Source: Mycobacterium spongiae (GTDB lineage: Bacteria > Actinomycetota > Actinomycetes > Mycobacteriales > Mycobacteriaceae). Taken from it: DNA of 64,000 nucleotides. Within the stretch, counting starts at the first letter, position 1. Each line of letters starts with the position of its first letter. The DNA lies in NCBI RefSeq assembly GCF_018278905.1, contig NZ_CP046600.1:5146001-5210000 (forward strand). Direction: 5' to 3'. The position numbers were made by a program, and so were the translations under genes. The notes below the pieces were generated by a model. That model was not told the DNA's origin. It did not search any database and was given only the letters and a program-made list of their open reading frames with translations. This document shows positions 18,372 through 31,389 of the stretch, in pieces.

Positions 18372-19411
18372 CGTTGCGGGTGTTCGATCTCGGTAGGCAG
18401 CGGCAGGGTCTGCGGACCCGACCAGATGGTGTTGAACCGCTGCATGCCAACACGGTCCACTACATGGTCGACGAATGCCTTGCCCCGGGTGTACTGGCTG
18501 AGTTTGGCGTCGAAACCCAGCAAAGCACGCAGCAGCCGTTGCAACGGCGGCTGCTTGCGATGCCGGCGCTCGTCAAAGCGTCGACGGATGGTGGCCACCG
18601 AGGGAACCACCATCGGCCCGACCGCGTCCATCACATGTTCAGCGTGACCCTCGAGCAACGTCCCAAGCACTAAGAGCTGGTCCAGGGCTTTGCGTTGGGG
18701 CTCGGATTGCAGCGCGCGCATCAGGCCCAAAATCCCCGACGGATGGACGTCGGAATCGTCCGTCGCGGCCGAATTATCCCTGCGGGTGCGGACGAACTCA
18801 GCCAGCCGGCCGACGACCTGCCCGAGGTCGTCGGCGGGCTCGCGAGTCAAAAGCCCGAGCGCTTCCGACATATAGGCAGACAACCAGGGGTTGGCGGTGA
18901 ACTGGACCCGGTGAGTGACCTCATGCAGGCACACCCACATCCGGAAATCAGACGGTTCGACCCGCAGTTGGCGCTCGACGGCAATCACGTTCGGATACAC
19001 CAGCAATAAACAGCCTTCGTCGGCGGCGCCGAACGGGTCGTACTGGCCGAGAATTCCCGACGCGACGAATGCCAGGACCGCGCCAGTTTGCGCGCCGGTC
19101 ACCCGGCCGGTCAAAAACCCGCGCGGCGTCTCGCTCCCGTTCGTCATCGCCCGCATCGACTCAGCGGCGGCCTGGATCCACGCGGGCCGGTCGACGACAC
19201 GGGCTGGCGGTACGACGCCGTCAGTGGTCAGACCAGTGACGTCACGTACCGGCGGTTCGGCCTTCTCGGCGGCCGTCATGAGTTCGTCGACTACGTGGCG
19301 GCGGGTGTACTCGGTGACGGGCGGGGCGGGGCGGGCCAACCACGCGCCCACGGAGGCTGCGAATCGCCAATCGACGGCATTTCCCAGAGTCAGCCCGGAC
19401 GATCCGGTCAC
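18350..19411 (-). CDS. Zincin-like putative metallohydrolase (Rv3626c-like, DUF2342)
   Basis: 353 codons from GTG at 19411, overlapping the upstream stop (GTGA). Contains HEVTH (within CLHEVTHRVQF, about residue 168), the zincin HExxH pattern, and a second conserved Glu/His-rich stretch LEGHAEHVMDAVGP near residue 255. That layout is typical of the actinobacterial 'coenzyme F420 biosynthesis-associated'/DUF2342 family. There is no signal peptide. Substrate unknown, and peptidase activity is inferred only from the motif. Lies between the carboxypeptidase gene and tilS in one operon. Confidence 0.88.
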   Translation of the reverse strand: MTGSSGLTLGNAVDWRFAASVGAWLARPAPPVTEYTRRHVVDELMTAAEKAEPPVRDVTGLTTDGVVPPARVVDRPAWIQAAAESMRAMTNGSETPRGFLTGRVTGAQTGAVLAFVASGILGQYDPFGAADEGCLLLVYPNVIAVERQLRVEPSDFRMWVCLHEVTHRVQFTANPWLSAYMSEALGLLTREPADDLGQVVGRLAEFVRTRRDNSAATDDSDVHPSGILGLMRALQSEPQRKALDQLLVLGTLLEGHAEHVMDAVGPMVVPSVATIRRRFDERRHRKQPPLQRLLRALLGFDAKLSQYTRGKAFVDHVVDRVGMQRFNTIWSGPQTLPLPTEIEHPQRWIDRVL

Positions 19412-20793
19412 GACTCACACCCACAGAACCACAGCTTTGTGGCCAGGGCATCCATCGCGTTGCGACCATTTGGCCCAGCGTCGTTGGAGATGAACGCGAA
19501 GGTCAGCACCCGTCCGCTGCTGTCGGTCACCACCCCGGCGAGCGCGTTGACCGCGGTCAGCGAGCCGGTTTTGGCCCGCAACCATCCAGCCGGTCCCAGG
19601 TAGCTGGCCCGGTCGAGGAAGCGGTCGCCCAGGGTGCCACTGCCACCGGCGATCGGAAGCAGATCCAGCAATGGTCGCAGCGAAGGTTGGTCGGGTCCCG
19701 CCGCGGCCTGCAACGCACCGTCGAGGGTTCGCGCCGTCAACCGGTCGTCCACTGACAACCCGCTGGAGTCCATGAGTGCGGCACCCGTGGTGTCGACGTG
19801 CACGGTGTTCAACCGGCTGGTCACCGCGTCGACCGCGCCACTGAAGCTCCGGGGCCGGTTGATGGCCGCCGCCACCTCCCGGCCAATGCATTCGGCCAAC
19901 ACATTGTCGGAGGCATTCATCATCTGGGACAGCCGCTGAATCATTGGCGCTGACTGCACCACAGCGAGCTGCCGCGCGCCGGCCGGGGCGGTAGCGATCT
20001 TCACCGCCCGGGGATCTAAACCGAGAGCCTTGGCCAGCTCGCGCCCAGCGTCCAGCGCCGGGGTGCGCGACCGACTTGAGTTGACCGTCGTCGGCTGGAT
20101 ACGACCCGCATCGATCATCGCGGCCTCGATCGGGGCGATGTCACCGTTGTCGACGTCGTACGGATCCCAGCCTCGCGCCATCGTTGGGCCACTGAAGGCC
20201 GAGATGTCTACCTGCACCGCCGTGGGTGTCACGCCGCTGCGCTGGATTTGTTCGACGAGATCAGCGATGCGTGCCGCACCTCGGTACCACGTTTCCTGAC
20301 CAGCCGGCGCGGCGGACAGCGTGGGATCCCCAGCACCGACGAGCACAACAGGCATTCGATCGTTGCGGCCGCCGGCAACCACACGCGTGCTGATCCTGGC
20401 CTGGCGGTCGAGTGTCAGCAACGCTGCGGCGGCGGTCAGGACCTTGTTGGTCGACGCGGGGACCATGGGCACGTCATCGAAGTGCCGCCAGAGCTCTTGC
20501 CCGGTCTTCGCATCGCTGATCCGCCCGCCCAGCATGCCCAGATTGGGATCGGCCGCCAGCGCGGCCAGCGCTGCTCCCACACCCGCGGCGCTAGGTGTCG
20601 GGGCCGTGTCAGCAACCGGGGTCACTCCCGGGCTGACCGTCGGTGGCCGCGGCGGCGGCACGGGTGCGTGCGCGCCAGCTCCATGACGACCGGTGGTGAA
20701 GAACGCGGCGGCTGCCACCACCGCGGCAACAAACGCCAGCACCGCCACCCCGACGATCAAGTGCGTGGTTCTCCGCCAGCGCGTCGGACCCAT
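19408..20793 (-). CDS. D-alanyl-D-alanine carboxypeptidase/endopeptidase, PBP4 (DacB) type
   Basis: 461 codons from the ATG at 20793, matching the family member Rv3627c in length. N-terminal membrane anchor (about residues 12-35), Pro/Thr-rich linker, then the penicillin-binding domain with all three active-site motifs: SxxK as ASTNK, SxN as SDN, and KTG as AKTGS near the C-terminus. It trims peptidoglycan stem peptides outside the membrane. First gene of the operon that ends with hpt. The 68/57-bp repeat array lies 64 bp upstream. Confidence 0.94.
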   Translation of the reverse strand: MGPTRWRRTTHLIVGVAVLAFVAAVVAAAAFFTTGRHGAGAHAPVPPPRPPTVSPGVTPVADTAPTPSAAGVGAALAALAADPNLGMLGGRISDAKTGQELWRHFDDVPMVPASTNKVLTAAAALLTLDRQARISTRVVAGGRNDRMPVVLVGAGDPTLSAAPAGQETWYRGAARIADLVEQIQRSGVTPTAVQVDISAFSGPTMARGWDPYDVDNGDIAPIEAAMIDAGRIQPTTVNSSRSRTPALDAGRELAKALGLDPRAVKIATAPAGARQLAVVQSAPMIQRLSQMMNASDNVLAECIGREVAAAINRPRSFSGAVDAVTSRLNTVHVDTTGAALMDSSGLSVDDRLTARTLDGALQAAAGPDQPSLRPLLDLLPIAGGSGTLGDRFLDRASYLGPAGWLRAKTGSLTAVNALAGVVTDSSGRVLTFAFISNDAGPNGRNAMDALATKLWFCGCES

Positions 20794-20857
20794 TGACTCT
20801 CCTGTCTTTCCTGCCCATTGTGCCCAACCAGCCAAGGGGGATCATCACGGCACCGCT

Positions 20858-21183
20858 CGACTAGGTTGAATTGTCGGGCTCCTTACCCGGGCCGTAGCCG
20901 GCCCGGTCACACGGTTCGGGTCGCCCGACTAGGTTCAATTGTCGGGCTCCCTACCCGGGCCGTAGCCGGCCCGGTCACACGGTTCGGGTCGCCCGACTAG
21001 GTTCAATTGTCGGGCTCCTTACCCGGGCCGTAGCCGGCCCGGTCACACGGTTCGGGTCGCCCGACTAGGTTCAATTGTCGGGCTCCTTGCCCGGGCCGTC
21101 CCGGCCCGGGCCGTCGCCCGACTAGGTTGAATTGTCGGGCTCCTTGCCCGGGCCGTCCCGGCCCGGGCCGTCGCCCGACTAGG
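20858..21183. repeat. Tandem array of 68-bp and 57-bp palindromic repeats
   Basis: Units begin CGACTAGGTT at 20858, 20926, 20994 and 21062 (period 68), then at 21119 and 21176 (period 57). The long units contain the hairpin CCGGGCC..GGCCCGG plus GTCACACGGTTCGGGTCGCC. The short ones have lost that part and carry a perfect CCCGGGCC..GGCCCGGG stem. The array fills the space between the divergent carboxypeptidase and ppa genes. There are no spacers, so it is not CRISPR. Translation of the array gives only repeated nonsense (FNLVGRRPGPGRPGQGARQ). Confidence 0.95.
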
Positions 21184-21243
21184 GTGTAGCCCCGACACAC
21201 CCACCCACCCCGCTACCTCTCCAGGCAACAAGGAGCTAACGCC

Positions 21244-21732
21244 GTGCAATTCGACGTGACCATCGAAATTCCGAAGGGCCAGCGCAACAAGTACGAGGTC
21301 GATCACGAAACCGGGCGGGTGAAACTGGATCGCTACCTCTACACCCCGATGGCTTACCCGACCGACTATGGCTTCATCGACGACACCCTCGGCGAGGACG
21401 GCGATCCGCTGGACGCGCTGGTCCTGTTGCCGCAGCCGTTGTTCCCGGGGGTGCTGGTGGAAGTGCGGCCGGTGGGAATGTTCCGGATGGTCGACGAGGC
21501 CGGCGGCGACGACAAGGTGCTGTGTGTCCCCGCGGGTGATCATCGATGGGATCACATCCAGGACATCGAGGATGTTCCGGACTTCGAACTAGACGCGATC
21601 AAGCACTTCTTCGTGCATTACAAGGACTTGGAGCCCGGAAAGTTCGTCAAGGCGGCCGACTGGGTCGGCCGCGCCGAAGCCGAGGCCGAGGTGAATCGCT
21701 CGATCGAGCGGTTCAAGACGAGCGCGCACTGA
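21244..21732 (+). CDS. ppa: Inorganic pyrophosphatase, family I
   Basis: 162 codons from GTG at 21244 with AAGGAG upstream. Hydrolyses pyrophosphate to drive biosynthetic reactions. The signature [10 protein letters not shown] (about residues 57-66) carries the metal-binding aspartates, with [12 protein letters not shown] at the start and the YPTDYGFI segment. The C-terminal [16 protein letters not shown] segment is complete. The last 20 bp overlap the end of the convergent DUF475 gene. Confidence 0.97.
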   Translation: MQFDVTIEIPKGQRNKYEVDHETGRVKLDRYLYTPMAYPTDYGFIDDTLGEDGDPLDALVLLPQPLFPGVLVEVRPVGMFRMVDEAGGDDKVLCVPAGDHRWDHIQDIEDVPDFELDAIKHFFVHYKDLEPGKFVKAADWVGRAEAEAEVNRSIERFKTSAH

Positions 21733-22837
21733 TCGAATCCTGCGTCGGTTCTTCACCGGCCGGAACCGCCCTGGCGGCCCGCCGATTGCGCAGCATGCTC
21801 CAGCCCAGCGCCGCGCCGATGACCAGCATCCCCACCGAGGCGGTCACCACCTCCGGAACCTCGAGTCGGGGATCGATGGATAGCAGCATGATCAGAGCCA
21901 GCGCACCGATCGCCCAGTGCGCCCCATGTTCCAGGAACACGTAGCGGTCCAAAGTTTCCTGGCGGACCAGATAGATGGTGAGAGAGCGGACGAACACAGC
22001 GCCCACCACACCCAGGCCCAAAGCGATGATGATCGGATCCGACGTGATCGCAAAGGCTCCGGTGACCCCGTCGAAAGAGAAAGAGGCGTCGAGCACCTCC
22101 AGGTAGAGGAACAGCGTCAGTCCGGCCCTGCCGCTGGCCGGCACGAACCCTGGCTGCCCGCCCGCGATATCGGCGGGCCGGAATGTCCTGCTCAACCCAT
22201 CGACGAACAGAAACGTCACCAGACCCACCAACCCGGCCGTCAGGACCGCTGCGCGTTCCTCGACCGAATGCGTCAACTGCGTGCCCACGACGACCAGTAC
22301 GACGACGGCGACCACCACCGGCACCTGACCCAGGCGCCCGATGCGCGCGAACGGGGCCTCGACCCACTTGAGCCACTTGATTTCTCGGTCACGGAAGACG
22401 AACTCCAGAAACAGCATCAATAGGAACAACCCACCGAATGCGGCGATCTGCGGATGTGCCGCCATGATCAGCTTCTCGTAGCTCGGCGAGCCGTCCGGGA
22501 ACTCCATCGCGCCATTGGGCGGCGGATGCAGCGCCAACACCATCGCGCGAACCGGGTCGAGGCCAGCGGTTACCCAAACGATCAGCAGCGGGAATAGCAG
22601 CCGCATCCCGAAGACCGCGATGAGAATGCCGATCGTCAGGAACATCGTCCGCCAGAACGAACTCATTCGTTTCAGCACCGCCGCGTTGATGATGGCGTTG
22701 TCAAACGACAGTGAGATCTCGAGGACAGCGAGTACCCCCAGCAAGAAAAGGGCGGTGAGCCCGCCGTGCCAATAGCCGAACGCAAGAGCCGCGACGGTTA
22801 TCGCCAACGAGAAGCCGAAGACGCGAAGCGTTTTCAT
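21713..22837 (-). CDS. DUF475 (TerC-like) integral membrane protein (Rv3629c-like)
   Basis: 374 codons from the ATG at 22837 ([13 protein letters not shown]). About nine transmembrane segments. [13 protein letters not shown] (about residues 40-52) and the similar [19 protein letters not shown] (about 248-266) are the two repeated acidic membrane motifs typical of TerC/DUF475 proteins, which are thought to transport or bind metal ions. A short charged C-terminal tail follows. Its end overlaps the end of ppa tail to tail. Function in mycobacteria is not established. Confidence 0.9.
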   Translation of the reverse strand: MKTLRVFGFSLAITVAALAFGYWHGGLTALFLLGVLAVLEISLSFDNAIINAAVLKRMSSFWRTMFLTIGILIAVFGMRLLFPLLIVWVTAGLDPVRAMVLALHPPPNGAMEFPDGSPSYEKLIMAAHPQIAAFGGLFLLMLFLEFVFRDREIKWLKWVEAPFARIGRLGQVPVVVAVVVLVVVGTQLTHSVEERAAVLTAGLVGLVTFLFVDGLSRTFRPADIAGGQPGFVPASGRAGLTLFLYLEVLDASFSFDGVTGAFAITSDPIIIALGLGVVGAVFVRSLTIYLVRQETLDRYVFLEHGAHWAIGALALIMLLSIDPRLEVPEVVTASVGMLVIGAALGWSMLRNRRAARAVPAGEEPTQDSISARSS

Positions 22838-23053
22838 GGATCCTTCCGACAGCCACTCACAATATCGGCGTCCTGACAGCGGCCTCGCTGCCATGGCGCG
22901 CGGATCCGCCGGCCGGTGGCCCCGGGTTCCGTCGGAGGAACCGCCGACCGCGCTTACCCGCCTATCGTTGCCAGGGCGTGGCGGCCGGCGATGCGCTGAG
23001 TATTTTCAAACTGTGGCGATACATCGGGTCAGTGGGCCGAAAGTGTCGCCACA

Positions 23054-24364
23054 GTGACGGAGGTGGGTGGCTCGGCGTCCCCCATAGGTGCCACCGGCGC
23101 CTCTGGCGGCCCGGTCGCACGCGGCAGTGTCGCGCGCGTCGGCGCCGCTACCGTCCTGACTGCCATATGCGGCTACGCCGTGATCTATCTGGCCGCTCGC
23201 GACCTGGCACCCAGCGGTTTCTCCATATTCGGGGTGTTCTGGGGTGCGTTCGGCCTGGTCACGGGCGCGGCCAACGGCCTGCTACAGGAAACCACCCGCG
23301 AGGTCCGCGCGGCGCCGTACGTCGACGCCCTATCGCCCCCCGCCCGATCACGGACCCGTCCGCTACGGGTCGCCGGGCTTATCGGCCTCGCCGCAGCCAT
23401 CGGAATCGCCGGTAGTGCACCGCTGTGGAGCGGACGAGTGTTCGTCGAAGCGCGCTGGCTATCGGTGGGCCTCCTCAGTTCTGGGCTCGCAGGGTTCTGC
23501 CTGCACGCCACCCTGCTGGGAATGCTGGCAGGCACGAACCGGTGGGCGCACTATGGGGCGCTGATGGTGACCGACGCCGTCATCCGAGTGAGCGTCGCCG
23601 TCGCTACCGTCGCGATCAGCTGGGGGTTGGTCGGGTTCTTGTGGGCTACCGTGGCGGGCGCGGTGGCCTGGCTGATCATGCTGGTCGTCTCACCCACGAC
23701 GCGCACAGCGGCGCGCCTGATGACCCCTGGCAGTACCGCGACCTTCTTGAGGGGTGCAGGCCACTCGATCACAGCGGCAGGCGCCAGCGCAATTCTGGTG
23801 ATGGGGTTCCCCGTGCTGCTGAAGCTGACCTCTGATGAGCTGGGCGCGCGGGGCGGCGTGATCATCCTGGCGGTGACATTGACGCGGGCGCCGCTGCTCG
23901 TGCCGCTGACGGCGATGCAAGGCAACCTCATTGCTCATTTCGTTGACGAACGCGCCGACCGGATTCGAGCACTCTCCGCTCCGGCGACGCTTATCGGCGG
24001 CATCGGCGCGGGCGGGGTTTTCGCGGCCGCCATGGTGGGCCCCTGGGTGCTGCGCGTCGCGTTCGGTGAGCAGTACCAGACCAGCGGGGCATTGCTGGGC
24101 TGGCTGACAGCGGCAGCCGTGTCGATCGCCATGCTGACGCTAACCGGCGCCGCCGCGGTAGCCGCGGCACTGCATCGGGCCTATTCACTGGGCTGGGTCG
24201 GCGCGACCGTCGCATCAGGTTTGTTGCTGCTGTTGCCGCTGCACCTGGAGACTCGCACGATCGTCGCGCTGTTGTGCGGTCCACTGGTAGGCATCGGCGT
24301 GCATCTGCTGGCATTGGGGCGCTCGGAACGCTCCAGACCCTCCCAACACACTGAGGGTGGCTGA
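23054..24364 (+). CDS. Polytopic membrane protein, lipid/polysaccharide flippase-like (Rv3630-like)
   Basis: 436 codons from GTG at 23054. Twelve or more hydrophobic helices without a signal peptide, with MOP/MATE-superfamily-like spacing: paired helices, small Gly/Ala-rich kinks and an internal pseudo-repeat. It directly precedes ppgS and its partner, so flipping of polyprenyl-phosphate-linked sugar to the outer face is an attractive role, though unproven. The upstream region between 22838 and 23053 should hold divergent promoters for this gene and the DUF475 gene. Confidence 0.85.
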   Translation: MTEVGGSASPIGATGASGGPVARGSVARVGAATVLTAICGYAVIYLAARDLAPSGFSIFGVFWGAFGLVTGAANGLLQETTREVRAAPYVDALSPPARSRTRPLRVAGLIGLAAAIGIAGSAPLWSGRVFVEARWLSVGLLSSGLAGFCLHATLLGMLAGTNRWAHYGALMVTDAVIRVSVAVATVAISWGLVGFLWATVAGAVAWLIMLVVSPTTRTAARLMTPGSTATFLRGAGHSITAAGASAILVMGFPVLLKLTSDELGARGGVIILAVTLTRAPLLVPLTAMQGNLIAHFVDERADRIRALSAPATLIGGIGAGGVFAAAMVGPWVLRVAFGEQYQTSGALLGWLTAAAVSIAMLTLTGAAAVAAALHRAYSLGWVGATVASGLLLLLPLHLETRTIVALLCGPLVGIGVHLLALGRSERSRPSQHTEGG

Positions 24365-24399
24365 TCAGGCCGGCACCAGCGTGTACCTTGTGGGCTCAA

Positions 24400-25133
24400 A
24401 TGGCCTTGAAACCGAGCGCAGCAACGAACCCTGAAGCACACTATCCAGACGTCTGGATCGTCATTCCCGCCTTCAACGAAGCCGCCGTCTTCGGTGACGT
24501 CGTCGCGGACGTGCGCTCGGTGTTCGATCACGTCGTCTGCGTGGATGACGGCAGCGCCGATGCCACCGGAGAAATCGCTCTGCGTGCCGGAGCCCACCTA
24601 CTGCGTCATCCGGTGAACCTCGGCCAAGGCGCCGCTATTCAGACTGGCGTCGAATACGCCCGCCAGCAGCCCGGGGCCCGGATCTTCGCCACCTTCGACG
24701 CCGACGGCCAGCACCGTGTCAAAGACCTGGCCACCATGGTCGACCGGCTATCCGCGGGTGGCGTGGACATTGTGATCGGAACGCGGTTCGGCCGCCCCCC
24801 GGGCAAGGCTTCTGCCACCCGACCGCCGCTAGTGAAGCGCGTGGTGCTGCAGACGGCGGCGCTGCTGAGTCGACGCGGTCGCCGGCTGGGTCTGACCGAT
24901 ACCAACAACGGGCTGCGGGTTTTCAACAAGACGGTGGCCGACGGGCTCAACATCACCATGAACGGCATGAGCCACGCCACCGAGTTCATCATGCTGATCG
25001 ACGAAAACCACTGGCGCGTGGCGGAAGAACCGGTCGAGGTGCTCTACACCGAGTATTCGAGGTCGAAAGGCCAGCCGATGCTCAACGGCGTCAACATCAT
25101 TCTCGACGGGTTTCTGCGGGGAAGGATGGCGCG

Positions 25134-25137
<4 letters not shown>
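24400..25137 (+). CDS. ppgS: Polyprenyl-phospho-N-acetylgalactosaminyl synthase (GT2)
   Basis: 245 codons from the ATG at 24400; an in-frame TTG at 24388 is less likely. DPM1-like family 2 glycosyltransferase: VWIVIPAFNEAAVFGDVV at the start, VCVDDGSADATGEIA, and the catalytic metal-binding FDADGQH near residue 105, with TDTNNGLRVFNK towards the end. No C-terminal membrane helices, so it needs a membrane partner. The M. tuberculosis orthologue Rv3631 makes decaprenyl-phosphate-GalNAc used to decorate arabinogalactan with galactosamine. The overlap with the next gene fits that partnership. Confidence 0.92.
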
Positions 25138-28250
<3,113 letters not shown>

Positions 28251-28260
<10 letters not shown>

Positions 28261-28323
28261 GAGAATCGAACTCCTGACCTATTCATTACGAGTGAATCGC
28301 TCTACCGACTGAGCTAAGGCGGC
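28251..28323 (-). tRNA. tRNA-Thr, anticodon CGT
   Basis: Full cloverleaf on the minus strand: acceptor GCCGCCT pairs with AGGCGGC, the D-arm contains TAGCTCAGTCGGTAGAGC, anticodon stem ATTCA/TGAAT encloses loop CTCGTAA (anticodon CGT), and the T-arm is AGGAGTTCGATTCTCCT. The 73 bases include the discriminator; CCA is not encoded. The 3' end overlaps the Rv3635-like stop codon on the other strand. In H37Rv, genes Rv3636-Rv3643 with an IS element lie in this neighbourhood, as I recall; here nothing is inserted. Confidence 0.96.
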
Positions 28324-28412
28324 GTTACCCTGGGCGCCCTCGCGCCGGGCGGCACGAGTCTACGGCAGCGGGCGTGCCCACCCAAGTTGGCGCGGCCAGA
28401 GTACCGGCCGGG

Positions 28413-29621
28413 TCATCGGTGCAGTTCCTCGCCGATGGTGGCGATCATGGCGTCGACGGCGAACTTGGGTTTGACGTTGATCGCCAGCGCTTCGCGGCAT
28501 TCAAGCACCGCCTCGATGCAGCGCAGCAACCGATCGGGCGTGGCATGCGCCGCCAACGCAGCCGCCCGGTCGGCCATGTCCGGGTGGTTGGCCCGCATCG
28601 CGCCCGCACCAAGCGCGACCAGCAGTGCATCCCGGAAGTAGGTCGCCAGATCGATTAAGGCGCGGTCCAACGCATCGCGCGAGGCGCGGGTCTGGCGCGA
28701 CTTCTGGCGTCGTTCCAGGTCCTTGATAGCACCGGTGACACCGCGGAGCGCCGCACCCGTGCCTTTGCCGGTCCCGCCAGCTCCCAGAGCCAGCCGCAGC
28801 TCTTCTGTCTCGGTCTCCGCGCGCTGCGCCGTCAGCGCGACCGCCTCGGCCTCGGCAGCGACCACCAGCTCCTCGGCGGCAGCGTAGGCGCGCGCGGGCT
28901 TAACGGCGTCGCGCACCAACCCCAGCGCCTGCTCGCGTCGGTCCCGGGCCTCCTGATCGGTGGAAAGCCGGCGCGCCCGTCCGACATGGCCACCACTGAC
29001 CGATGCTGCCCAGTTCGCGGTGTCGGGTTCCAGCCCGTCGCTATCGATCAGCACCCGGGCGATGGCCTCCGTAGACGGGGTCACCAACGCCACGTGCCGG
29101 CATCGGGATCGCAGCGTGACCGCGATGTCGTCGGGATCTATCGACGGCGCGCAGAGCAGGAACACCGTCGACGGTGGCGGCTCCTCGATCACTTTGAGCA
29201 ACGCATTCGCGGCGCCTTCGGTCAGTCGATCGGCGTCCTCGATCACCACGATCTGCCAATGCCCGGTGGTCGGCCGGCGCGAGGCGATTTGCACGATGGA
29301 CCGCATCTCGTCCACACCGATTGACAGACCTTCGGGAATGACCCGGCGTACGTCGGCGTGGGTGCCCGCCATCGTGGTGGTGCAAGCCCGACAGCGCCCA
29401 CACCCGGGTTCCCCGTCAGATGTGCATTGCAGAGCGGCTGCGAAGCACACTGCGGCGACCGAGCGCCCGGACCCGGGCGGACCTGTGAGCAACCAGGCAT
29501 GTGTCATAGTCCCGTTGCCCAGCGCGGTGTGAGGCGATTCACCACGAGCGGCCTCAGCTGCCGCGAGCAGCTCTGCCACCACCACCTGCTGGCCCACCAG
29601 CCGCGTAAACACCCCGGTCAT
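28413..29621 (-). CDS. holB: DNA polymerase III delta' subunit
   Basis: 402 codons from the ATG at 29621; GTG and TTG codons three bases and nine bases upstream are alternatives. Clamp-loader AAA+ protein: Walker A GPPGSGRS (about residues 46-53), zinc-binding cysteines in CTSDGEPGCGRCRAC, DEMRSI, the VVIEDADRLTEGAANALLKVIEEPP segment and the SRC motif SRCRH. It loads the beta sliding clamp with the tau and delta subunits. The C-terminal half is an alpha-helical collar domain. Corresponds to Rv3644c. Confidence 0.93.
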   Translation of the reverse strand: MTGVFTRLVGQQVVVAELLAAAEAARGESPHTALGNGTMTHAWLLTGPPGSGRSVAAVCFAAALQCTSDGEPGCGRCRACTTTMAGTHADVRRVIPEGLSIGVDEMRSIVQIASRRPTTGHWQIVVIEDADRLTEGAANALLKVIEEPPPSTVFLLCAPSIDPDDIAVTLRSRCRHVALVTPSTEAIARVLIDSDGLEPDTANWAASVSGGHVGRARRLSTDQEARDRREQALGLVRDAVKPARAYAAAEELVVAAEAEAVALTAQRAETETEELRLALGAGGTGKGTGAALRGVTGAIKDLERRQKSRQTRASRDALDRALIDLATYFRDALLVALGAGAMRANHPDMADRAAALAAHATPDRLLRCIEAVLECREALAINVKPKFAVDAMIATIGEELHR

Positions 29622-29775
29622 CACGGGCAACAGTAGCTACCGCGAGCGACAGATACCGATCGGCAGCCGTTTCGCGACAATTCCGTGATCTTTGAGGATT
29701 TTTCGCCATCTTGAGCGAGCTGCCGAGGCGCTCGCAGGTTTCCGACGAGTCCCCGTCGCCGGATACGGTGGGCTA

Positions 29776-31389
29776 GTGACAACCCCGGCAGCAACACTGC
29801 CCGGACGGATCAACGCGTTCGTCCGGTGGGTTGTGCGCACCCCGTGGCCGCTGTTCTCGCTGAGCATGCTGCAGGCCGACATCATTGGCGGGCTGTTCGT
29901 GCTCGGCTTCTTGCGCTATGGCCTGCCGCCCGAGGACCGCATCCAGCTGCAAGATTTGCCACCTGCCAACCTGGCGATTTTCCTCGCGTCGGTGGCCGCC
30001 TTGTTCCTGGCCGGGTTCGTCGTGAACCTGAAGCTGCTGGTGCCGGTTTTCCGCTGGCAGCGACGCGACAATCTGCTTGCCGAGGCTGATCCCGCCGCCA
30101 CCGAACTGGCACGAAGCCGCGCGCTACGCATGCCGTTCTACCGCACCATGATCAGCCTGACGTCCTGGGCCATCGGCGGCGCGGTCTTCATCCTTGCCAG
30201 CTGGTCGGTGACCAGGCAGGTGGCGATCGTCGTCGTCGTCGCCACCGGGCTGGGAGCGACCGCGACGGCGATCATCGGCTACCTACAATCTGAGCGAGTA
30301 TTGCGGCCGGTGGCCGTCGCCGCCCTGCGCAACGGTGTACCGGAGAACGCTAAGGCGCCCGGCGTGATCTTGCGGCTCATGCTGATGTGGGCGCCGTCTA
30401 CGGGTGTGCCGCTGTTGACGATCGTGCTGGCCGTTATGGCCGACAAGATCGCCCTCCTGCATGCCCCGCCGGAGACGTTGTTCAATCCCATCCTGTTGTT
30501 GGCGTTGGCAGCGTTGGTCATCGGATGGATCAGCACCCTGTTGGTGGCCATGTCGATCGCCGACCCGTTGCGCCAGCTGCGCTGGGCGCTCAGCGAGGTA
30601 CAGCGCGGCAATTACAACGCCCATATGCAGATCTACGACGCCAGCGAACTAGGCCTGCTGCAGGCGGGGTTCAACGACATGGTGCGAGATCTGTCCGAGC
30701 GGCAGCGCCTGCGTGATCTGTTCGGTCGCTACGTCGGTGAGGACGTGGCTCGTCGGGCACTCGAGCGCGGCACCGAGTTGGGCGGGCGAGAGCGCGACGT
30801 TGCGGTGCTGTTTGTGGACCTGGTCGGCTCCACGCGGCTGGCTGCGACGCGACCGCCGGCCGAGGTGGTCGGGTTGCTCAACGAGTTCTTCCGCGTGGTG
30901 GTCAACACGGTCAACCGGAACGGCGGGTTCGTGAACAAATTCCAGGGCGACGCCGCGCTGGCAATCTTCGGCGCGCCGATCGAACACCCCGACGGTGCCG
31001 GTGCCGCGCTGATGGCCGCGCGTGAGCTACATGACGACCTTCTCGCGGTGCTGGGTTCGTCGGAGTTCGGCATCGGTGTGTCGGCCGGGAGAGCCATCGC
31101 CGGACACATCGGAGCCCAAGCCCGCTTCGAGTACACGGTCATCGGAGATCCGGTCAATGAGGCCGCCCGGCTGACCGAGCTGGCCAAACTCGAGGAAGGC
31201 CACGTGTTGGCGTCGGCGATCGCCGTCAGCGCCGCACTCGACACCGAAGCGTTGTGCTGGGACGTTGGCGAGCTGGTCGAGCTGCGCGGGCGCGCAGCGC
31301 CCACCCAGTTGGCGCGGCCGCTGAATTTGGCTGTGCCCGAGGAAACTTCCAGCGACGCCGAGCAAATTCCCGGCGAGGTGCGCGGCTAG
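29776..31389 (+). CDS. Membrane-bound class III adenylate cyclase with HAMP domain (Rv3645-like)
   Basis: 537 codons from GTG at 29776; a TTG at 29692 would add 28 residues of weak character. Six membrane helices (about residues 20-255), a HAMP domain (about 265-320, ADPLRQLRWALSEVQRGNYN) and a catalytic CHD domain from about 350 on. LFVDLVGSTRLA carries the first metal-binding Asp and GDPVNEAARLTELAK the second catalytic segment; FQGDAALAIFGAP holds the other metal Asp. Makes cAMP from ATP. The orthologue in M. tuberculosis is linked to fatty-acid sensing. Its stop overlaps the topA stop by 4 bp. Confidence 0.93.
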   Translation: MTTPAATLPGRINAFVRWVVRTPWPLFSLSMLQADIIGGLFVLGFLRYGLPPEDRIQLQDLPPANLAIFLASVAALFLAGFVVNLKLLVPVFRWQRRDNLLAEADPAATELARSRALRMPFYRTMISLTSWAIGGAVFILASWSVTRQVAIVVVVATGLGATATAIIGYLQSERVLRPVAVAALRNGVPENAKAPGVILRLMLMWAPSTGVPLLTIVLAVMADKIALLHAPPETLFNPILLLALAALVIGWISTLLVAMSIADPLRQLRWALSEVQRGNYNAHMQIYDASELGLLQAGFNDMVRDLSERQRLRDLFGRYVGEDVARRALERGTELGGRERDVAVLFVDLVGSTRLAATRPPAEVVGLLNEFFRVVVNTVNRNGGFVNKFQGDAALAIFGAPIEHPDGAGAALMAARELHDDLLAVLGSSEFGIGVSAGRAIAGHIGAQARFEYTVIGDPVNEAARLTELAKLEEGHVLASAIAVSAALDTEALCWDVGELVELRGRAAPTQLARPLNLAVPEETSSDAEQIPGEVRG

